This document shows positions 58,739 through 64,000 of a DNA stretch of 64,000 nt, one piece after another. The notes below the pieces were generated by a model. The model saw nothing but the letters and a program-made list of their open reading frames with translations. It did not search any database and had not been told where the DNA came from. The stretch is from Microcoleus sp. FACHB-68 (GTDB lineage Bacteria; Cyanobacteriota; Cyanobacteriia; Cyanobacteriales; Oscillatoriaceae), in contig NZ_JACJOT010000008.1 of assembly GCF_014695715.1 (NCBI RefSeq), positions 310,001-374,000 of the forward strand. Direction: 5' to 3'. Position numbers and translations under genes: made by a program. The stretch's first letter is position 1; each line of letters begins with the position of its first letter.

Positions 58739-61462
58739 TTAGCGCCAATTTCCCACCAAAACATAGGGTGCCCAAAAATAGGGGATTTTATACCGGCGCT
58801 CTTGCAAAAGACTTAACTGAGCGCGTCTGAGTGCTTCAGCTTTACTGACAGTGCTTTCCTTCGCTAACTCCTCATAAAACCGAACCATCAAAGTTGCAGT
58901 AGAATTATCACTCACTTTCCATAAAGTCGCCAATGTGCTGCGTGCTCCTGCTCTCACAGCGATGCCGGCTAATCCCAAGGCTGCGCGACTGTCGCCTTCT
59001 GCGGTTTCACACGCACTGAAAACAAGTAATTCAATGGGGCGAGATAAATCTTCTTCTTTTCCTCGAAGTAAGCTGTCTAAATCCTTAACATTAATCACTC
59101 CATCCCAACTAAGGACAAATGTTTTCTCGGCTTGGGAGCTAAATTGACCGTGAGTGGCGATATGCACGACCGGAAAAGGAGACAATTTGATTTCTTTTTG
59201 CAGATTACTATTCGTAAATTCCTGATTTAACAATATCCGGCTCGGAACTTTATCGTTAATTTGTTGCAATTCTCGTTCCACATTGGGAAGTTCGGAAAAC
59301 CCTTGACGTTCTTTAGAAATGCCGGCTGTCAGAACTTCAAGTTCCTCTCTCGCCAAAGGTTGCGGAGGAAGTAGCTGTAAGCCAGGAGTTACGGCAATAC
59401 TGTATTTTTCAATTAAATACTGCTGTCCATCGTGCAACGCACCCATTGGGACATTCCGCAATAAGCCATCCAGCACAAACACCAAAGTTTGCGCGTTGCT
59501 TTGCTTGAGTTCTGCCTCTGCCGGTCGGATCAACCAGTCGTATACTTGTTGTGAAGATTGCAAAACTTGCTGATTATTAGCAGCCAGCCGTCCGATATCT
59601 TGTTGTAGTTCATTAACAATGCTTTCAATTTCTTGCTGAGGTTTTAGCGTGCTGTAAAGGCGCAAAGAAGATTGTGGTAATGCTAAAATTACCGCTAATC
59701 TATCTTTCAAAATAATCGGATAAATAATGGCAGCACCGGCATCTACTTGATCAATCTGCACCGGCTTCGCATCTAAGCAAGCTTCTTGGAAGAAGTTATC
59801 CAACTCAGCAAGTTGAAGAGACTCAATAACCTGACGCGCTTGACGCAAATTTTCTTGACTATTTTTGTCTTCTGTGGTAATTAATAAATCAACTAATTCT
59901 CGATAAACAGGTTCTACACTTTCTCGAAAAGAAAATTGCACATCTGGATTATCACGATTGATCGCGACTAAATCGCTACGGAGAGATTGGAGGGTTTCAA
60001 CTGCGACTGAATAAGCCTTGATTGCCTCCTTCTTTTCTCCTCGATCCTTTAATAGCCGTCCTAATTGCCATTGCCAGCGATAAGCAATATCTGAAGCATT
60101 CATTGATTGAGCTAAAACAAGGGCTTGCTGGGTGAGATTTTGGGCTTCTTGAGATTGCTTACTTAGCTCATATAATTCCCCCAAACTTCCCAAAGCGTAA
60201 GATTCAGCTCGTTGATCTTTTAGAGTTTTGCCTTGTTGAACGGCTATTGCTAAAACGTTTGCAACATCCGTTATTTGCGTTTGATTGTTATTGGTTAATT
60301 TGTCTCGATTATTAACAAATGATAGTAAACTGTGGGCCAGATTAATTCGAGCATAGACTGACCGACGACTCGCTGGCAATTGCTCGATTTGCAACTGAAT
60401 TGCCGGCAGTAAAGATTCAGCCTCACTAAATTGTCGGCTGCCGGCAAGCAAGCTAAACTGGTTAAGCTGTGCTTGCAACCGCATTTTTGATGAAGAAGAA
60501 ATTTCAGCAGCCGCTTGATAGGCATCAAGAGCAGCTTGGGTTTCGGCTTTTTCTGTTGCTGTATTTTTTAAAACAATTGCTCTTTGGGCTATTGCTCTAG
60601 CAGTATTTCCCAAACCCAGTTGAGCAGCGCTGATGGCTGAATTTGAATCTAGTTCTTGCGAAACTTTTAAACTTTGTTGCAACAAGTTGCGGGATTTTTC
60701 TAATTCACCACTGACTCGCAAGGCGTTTCCTAAACTTCGTAATCCTGTTGCCTTTATTAAAGAATTGGGTTGATTTTGTAGGGATATTTCTACCTGCTCT
60801 AATGTCTTCCTAGCTCGGCGGTAGAGTCCTAAAGCTTGCATCGCTTGAGCTTGATTGATTTGACTGCCAATTGCCCCTTCTGTGTCGCTAATTTGGGAAT
60901 ATGCGGCAGCAGCTTCTTGCCAAGCGGCTAAGGCTTCTTCGGGTTTTCCTAAAGCAAGTTGCAAATGCCCTTGAGTATTTAAAGCTTGAGCGAGAATGGA
61001 TAACTGTTCTGTGCCGGTGTTGCGATTTTCATTTGTTTGCAGTATAGCAAGACTGGAAGCGATCGCTTCGCTTGCTTCTTGCCATTGTTCGAGTTGTTGA
61101 TAGGCAAGAGACAAATAGTTGAGTGCTAGTGCCTCATTGAATCTATCTTCCGAAGTTTTGAATACAGTTGCCGCTTGTTGCCAGACGGTTGCGGCTTGTG
61201 CAAATTGTTCTGCTTGAAAAAATTCCCGCCCCTGTTGCATGAGCTGTTGGGAACTGGGGGAAGATTGGGCAACAGCAGCTAGGTTTTTAAATTTAGCCAA
61301 GCTCCCCTTAAAAAGGGGAAATTCAGTAATTGTTATAAGATTGAATATGGAAAAAATTAAAATTCCCAGAAAAAATTGAAGCACCCACTTTTTGCCGGCA
61401 CCCCGATCCAAATAGGAGCGAAAGCGAAGAAGTATATTTTTACAAAATTGTCTTAGAGGCAT
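58739..61462 (-). CDS. TPR-CHAT protease
   Basis: The 907-residue protein has a membrane anchor near 29-45 (LQFFLGILIFSIFNLI) and about 500 residues of TPRs (FNEALALNYLSLAYQQLEQWQEA and many more). The C-terminal CHAT domain has H771 in HIATHGQF and C818 in FSACETAEG, plus LVFVLDGLLRNVPMGALHDGQQYLIEKY and the end YFWAPYVLVGNWR. It follows the TpsA gene by only 11 bp on the same strand, so the two form an operon. The protease would sit outside the cytoplasm or at the membrane, where it could act on the exported adhesin or its transport; that is inference. Confidence 0.92.
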   Translation of the reverse strand: MPLRQFCKNILLRFRSYLDRGAGKKWVLQFFLGILIFSIFNLITITEFPLFKGSLAKFKNLAAVAQSSPSSQQLMQQGREFFQAEQFAQAATVWQQAATVFKTSEDRFNEALALNYLSLAYQQLEQWQEASEAIASSLAILQTNENRNTGTEQLSILAQALNTQGHLQLALGKPEEALAAWQEAAAAYSQISDTEGAIGSQINQAQAMQALGLYRRARKTLEQVEISLQNQPNSLIKATGLRSLGNALRVSGELEKSRNLLQQSLKVSQELDSNSAISAAQLGLGNTARAIAQRAIVLKNTATEKAETQAALDAYQAAAEISSSSKMRLQAQLNQFSLLAGSRQFSEAESLLPAIQLQIEQLPASRRSVYARINLAHSLLSFVNNRDKLTNNNQTQITDVANVLAIAVQQGKTLKDQRAESYALGSLGELYELSKQSQEAQNLTQQALVLAQSMNASDIAYRWQWQLGRLLKDRGEKKEAIKAYSVAVETLQSLRSDLVAINRDNPDVQFSFRESVEPVYRELVDLLITTEDKNSQENLRQARQVIESLQLAELDNFFQEACLDAKPVQIDQVDAGAAIIYPIILKDRLAVILALPQSSLRLYSTLKPQQEIESIVNELQQDIGRLAANNQQVLQSSQQVYDWLIRPAEAELKQSNAQTLVFVLDGLLRNVPMGALHDGQQYLIEKYSIAVTPGLQLLPPQPLAREELEVLTAGISKERQGFSELPNVERELQQINDKVPSRILLNQEFTNSNLQKEIKLSPFPVVHIATHGQFSSQAEKTFVLSWDGVINVKDLDSLLRGKEEDLSRPIELLVFSACETAEGDSRAALGLAGIAVRAGARSTLATLWKVSDNSTATLMVRFYEELAKESTVSKAEALRRAQLSLLQERRYKIPYFWAPYVLVGNWR

Positions 61463-61474
61463 GGTTGTAGAATC

Positions 61475-64000
61475 TCAGTTTAAAGGACATTGTTGTTGCG
61501 TGAAACGGGGATTGTGGGGGGAGGCTCCCGGCACCTGTGCGATGAGTTCCACTTGCCCTTTGGAATTTATGATCCATCCTTGTGCTTCAATCAGTTGGAT
61601 AGGGCTAGTTGCTGAGTCTTGCCTATTGCCGGCAATTCTTATCTGTTCCTCTGTTCTAGAATTCGCTCGTTCCCCGGCAATGGGTCTTAAATCAATCCAA
61701 GTGGCTTCATCCGCAATTGCTTCATAAGGATTCGGAGGTAAACCGCCTCTGCCGGTGACGTTGAATTCGCTTTGATTCTTACCCCGCCGGCAGGTAGAAG
61801 CAACTAATTGGGTGGCATCAACTGGAGTTTCTGGTAAGTTTAATAATCCTTGAGCGGGGTCAACATTAGGGGTGTTCACACTGACGGTTCCACTTAGGGA
61901 TGAATCTGCACCTGTTGCCGTGATGTCACTACTCGGAAGTCGGGCAGGATCTAATAAAAGCGGATCACTGGTGTTGAGCAAACGTTCAAGATCTTCGGGG
62001 GTGCGAAACACAGAACCAAAAATGGCTTGAGCATTGATGGTAATGTTGCCGCCACGGGCATCTTCAGAATTGGCGCTGATGTCGCTATTTTCTATTGCAG
62101 CAATCACATCAGTATTGACAGCCATGTTCCCGCCTGTGACTTGGGGGCCGGTGGCATTTGTGGTGATCCGACTGCCTTGGCGTAGGATTAAGGCAGAAGA
62201 GCGCACATCAATATTTCCCCCACTTTCTCCTCCGCTAGCGTTGGTAGAAATGCTGCTGCCATCACGCAAGGTGATGGAGGGGGAGCGTAACTCGATAGTT
62301 CCTCCCCCTGCTGAGGTTTCTGCTGTCAAGCTGCTAGTGTTTGACAGCCCGATAGAACCAGCATCCACTCTGAGGTTGCCTGCTTTTCCTTCTCCAAGAC
62401 TGCTCACGGTAGCTATCGCCCCATCGGCTACTCGTAAGCGGGCAGTTTCAATGGTCAAATTGCCCCCCTCTCCCGTGGCTTCGGGTCGGACTGAAGCAGA
62501 CAAGCCGCTGGCATACTGACCATCGGCTGAAGTGCCAATCACTTCCACGCTATCGCTGGCCTTGACCGTCAAATTTCCCGCTTTGCCAGAGCCAAAGGTA
62601 CTTGTTGATACCCGTGCCCCATCGGATACTCGTAAGCGAGCGGTTTCAATGGTCAAATTGCCCCCCTCTCCGGTGGCTCCGGGTTGGGCTGAAGCACTCA
62701 AGCCGCTGGCATACTGACCATTGGCTGTCCTGCCAATTAGTTCCACCGTATCGCTGGCCTTGACCGTCAAATTTCCCGCCTTGCCAGGGCCAAAGGTATC
62801 TGTTCCGACCTGTGCCCCATCGGATACTCGTAAGCGAGCGGTTTCAATGCTCACATTGCCCCCCTCTCCCGTGGCTCCCCGTGCGGCTGAAGCACCCAAG
62901 GCGCTGGGAATCTGACCATCGGCTGAAGTGCCAATTAGTTCCACCGTATCGCTGGCCTTGACCGTCAAATTTCCCGCCTTGCCAGAGCCAAAGGTATCTG
63001 TTCCGACCTGTGCCCCATCGATGATTCGTAAGCGAGCGGTTTCAATGGTCAAATTGCCCCCCTCTCCCGTGGCTCCGGGTTCGGCTGCAGCACCCAAGGC
63101 GCTGGAAAGCTGACCATCGGCTGTCGTGCCAATTAGTTCCACCGTATCGCTGGCCTTGACCGTCAAATTTCCCGCCTTGCCAGAGCCATAGGTATTTGTT
63201 CCTACCTGTGCCCCATTGATGATTCGCAAGCGAGCGGTTTCAATGGCCAAATTGCCCCCCTCTCCCGTGGCTCCGCGTTGAACTGAAGCAAACAAGCCGC
63301 TGGCATACTGACCATCAGTTGAAGTGCCAATTAGTTCCACCGTATCGCTGGCCTTGACCGTCAAATTTCCCCCCTTGCCAGAGCCAAAGGTACCTGTTGA
63401 TACCTGTGCCCCATCGGATACTCGTAAGCGTGCGGTTTCAATGTTTACATTGCCCCCCTCTCCCGTGGCTTCGGGTGCGGCTGAAGCACCCAAGAGGCTG
63501 GGATACTGACCATCGGCTGAAGTGCCAATCAGTTCCACCGTATCGCTGGCCTGGACCGTCAAATTTCCCCCCTTGCCAGGGCCAAAGGTATTTGTTGATA
63601 CATCTGCCCCATCGACGACTCGTAAGCGAGCGGTTTCAATGGTCAAATTGCCCCCCTCTCCCGTGGCTCCGGGTTCGGCTGAAGCAGCCAAGGCGCTGTA
63701 AAACTGACCATCAGTTGAAGTGCCAATTAGTTCCACCGTATCGCTGGCCTGGACCGTCAAATTTCCCACTTTGCCAGAGCCAAAGGTATTTGTTGATACA
63801 TATGCCCCATCGACGACTCGTAAGCGTGCTGTTTCAATGGTCAAATTGCCCCCCGATCCTGTGGCTCCGGGTTCGGCTGAAGCAGCCAAGGCGCTGGCAG
63901 ACTGACCATCGGCTGAAGTGCCAATTAGTTCTACCGTATCGCTGGCCTTGACCGTCAAATTTCCCGCCTTGCCAGAGCCATAGGTAGCTGTTGATACATA
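61475..64000 (-). CDS. TpsA-type filamentous adhesin, C-terminal part
   Basis: The frame runs off the right edge, so at least 841 residues are seen and the N-terminal secretion domain lies outside. From the edge it has a partial and eight full copies of a 66-residue motif (TVKASDTVELIGTSADGQ, GATGEGGNLTIETARLRV, DGAQVSTxTFGSGKAGNL), typical of a beta-helix. After that come further Asn/Gly-rich strands and the conserved end domain of cyanobacterial haemagglutinin-like proteins: STCRRGKNQSEFNVTGRGG, LPPNPYEAI. It would be exported by a TpsB protein; none is adjacent downstream, and the one at 8.9 kb is a distant candidate. A CHAT gene follows after 11 bp. Confidence 0.9.
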   Translation of the reverse strand, partial: YVSTATYGSGKAGNLTVKASDTVELIGTSADGQSASALAASAEPGATGSGGNLTIETARLRVVDGAYVSTNTFGSGKVGNLTVQASDTVELIGTSTDGQFYSALAASAEPGATGEGGNLTIETARLRVVDGADVSTNTFGPGKGGNLTVQASDTVELIGTSADGQYPSLLGASAAPEATGEGGNVNIETARLRVSDGAQVSTGTFGSGKGGNLTVKASDTVELIGTSTDGQYASGLFASVQRGATGEGGNLAIETARLRIINGAQVGTNTYGSGKAGNLTVKASDTVELIGTTADGQLSSALGAAAEPGATGEGGNLTIETARLRIIDGAQVGTDTFGSGKAGNLTVKASDTVELIGTSADGQIPSALGASAARGATGEGGNVSIETARLRVSDGAQVGTDTFGPGKAGNLTVKASDTVELIGRTANGQYASGLSASAQPGATGEGGNLTIETARLRVSDGARVSTSTFGSGKAGNLTVKASDSVEVIGTSADGQYASGLSASVRPEATGEGGNLTIETARLRVADGAIATVSSLGEGKAGNLRVDAGSIGLSNTSSLTAETSAGGGTIELRSPSITLRDGSSISTNASGGESGGNIDVRSSALILRQGSRITTNATGPQVTGGNMAVNTDVIAAIENSDISANSEDARGGNITINAQAIFGSVFRTPEDLERLLNTSDPLLLDPARLPSSDITATGADSSLSGTVSVNTPNVDPAQGLLNLPETPVDATQLVASTCRRGKNQSEFNVTGRGGLPPNPYEAIADEATWIDLRPIAGERANSRTEEQIRIAGNRQDSATSPIQLIEAQGWIINSKGQVELIAQVPGASPHNPRFTQQQCPLN
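62372..63955 (-). repeat. Eight tandem 198-bp repeats in the TpsA gene
   Basis: Eight units of exactly 198 bp (66 codons) follow one another without spacer, with a ninth cut by the edge. Boundaries were set by the recurring GNL-TV junction. Units are highly alike at DNA level, including synonymous positions (for example GTGCCAATTAG and GCTGGCCTTGACCG on the plus strand), so expansion or homogenisation is recent. Variation clusters in the segment after ADGQ. Confidence 0.9.

Noticed and set aside
62034-63951. Several plus-strand frames of 61-184 codons opposite the TpsA gene
   Set aside because: They repeat every 198 bp with the adhesin units and have no ribosome sites. They are antisense shadows of the tandem repeat.
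62372-64000. Possible CRISPR-like array
   Set aside because: The 198-bp units are contiguous coding repeats with no short repeat/unique spacer pattern.

Overview
The window comes from a cyanobacterium, most likely a filamentous, non-picoplanktonic one. It carries photosystem I genes (psaL, psaI, psaB), a CpcS-type phycobiliprotein lyase, a DesB-type omega-3 desaturase and an HpsJ-like hormogonium polysaccharide protein. It also has the typical cyanobacterial set of CHAT proteases, DUF4347, DUF928, four-Cys/kinase fusions and two-partner secretion proteins. HIP1 octamers (GCGATCGC), a striking excess of GCCGGC, and several heptameric short tandem repeats (STRRs) point the same way. No rRNA, tRNA, CRISPR array, integrase or intact transposase gene was seen.

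Layout. 0-8.2 kb: an SbnA-like PLP enzyme, decayed remnants, an FdhF/YdeP molybdoenzyme divergent from a CAP-RTX protein across an STRR tract, a small membrane protein missed by length cut-offs, cpcS and desB. 8.9-15.2 kb: a TpsB outer-membrane transporter, a large Calx-beta/lipase/RTX protein and a DUF928 protein, all secretion or surface related. 15.6-20.8 kb: a transglutaminase-like protein and the housekeeping operon DUF502-nusB-ftsY, with an STRR translated inside ftsY. 21.2-29.2 kb: a family 2 glycosyltransferase, HpsJ-like protein, fused TIGR04282/TIGR04283 glycosyltransferase, secreted GH2-malectin hydrolase and a class III cyclase. 29.5-34.4 kb: psaL-psaI on the minus strand and, divergently, a GDSL hydrolase and a psaB with no adjacent psaA. 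34.5-42.6 kb: a PhoD-like phosphatase, a kinase-pentapeptide protein, pheT (its start codon abuts an STRR) and the TIGR02587/TIGR02588 pair.

42.8-64 kb is the signalling and accessory part. A DUF4347 putative protease lies divergent from a co-directional run: HTH-STAND NTPase, kinase-TPR, FecR-like/TPR, an outer-membrane-like protein and a CHAT protease. A 1751-residue hybrid histidine kinase and a REC-PP2C phosphatase follow on the same strand, and an opposing STAS protein completes a possible partner-switching module. At the right edge a TpsA adhesin with 198-bp tandem repeats runs off the window, and 11 bp downstream of it is a TPR-CHAT protease in apparent operon. The most novel-looking units are the HTH-STAND/kinase/FecR/CHAT locus, with its phased GGCTCA array in front, and the TpsA-CHAT pair.

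All assignments come from reading the translated sequence against remembered family features. No database search was run.
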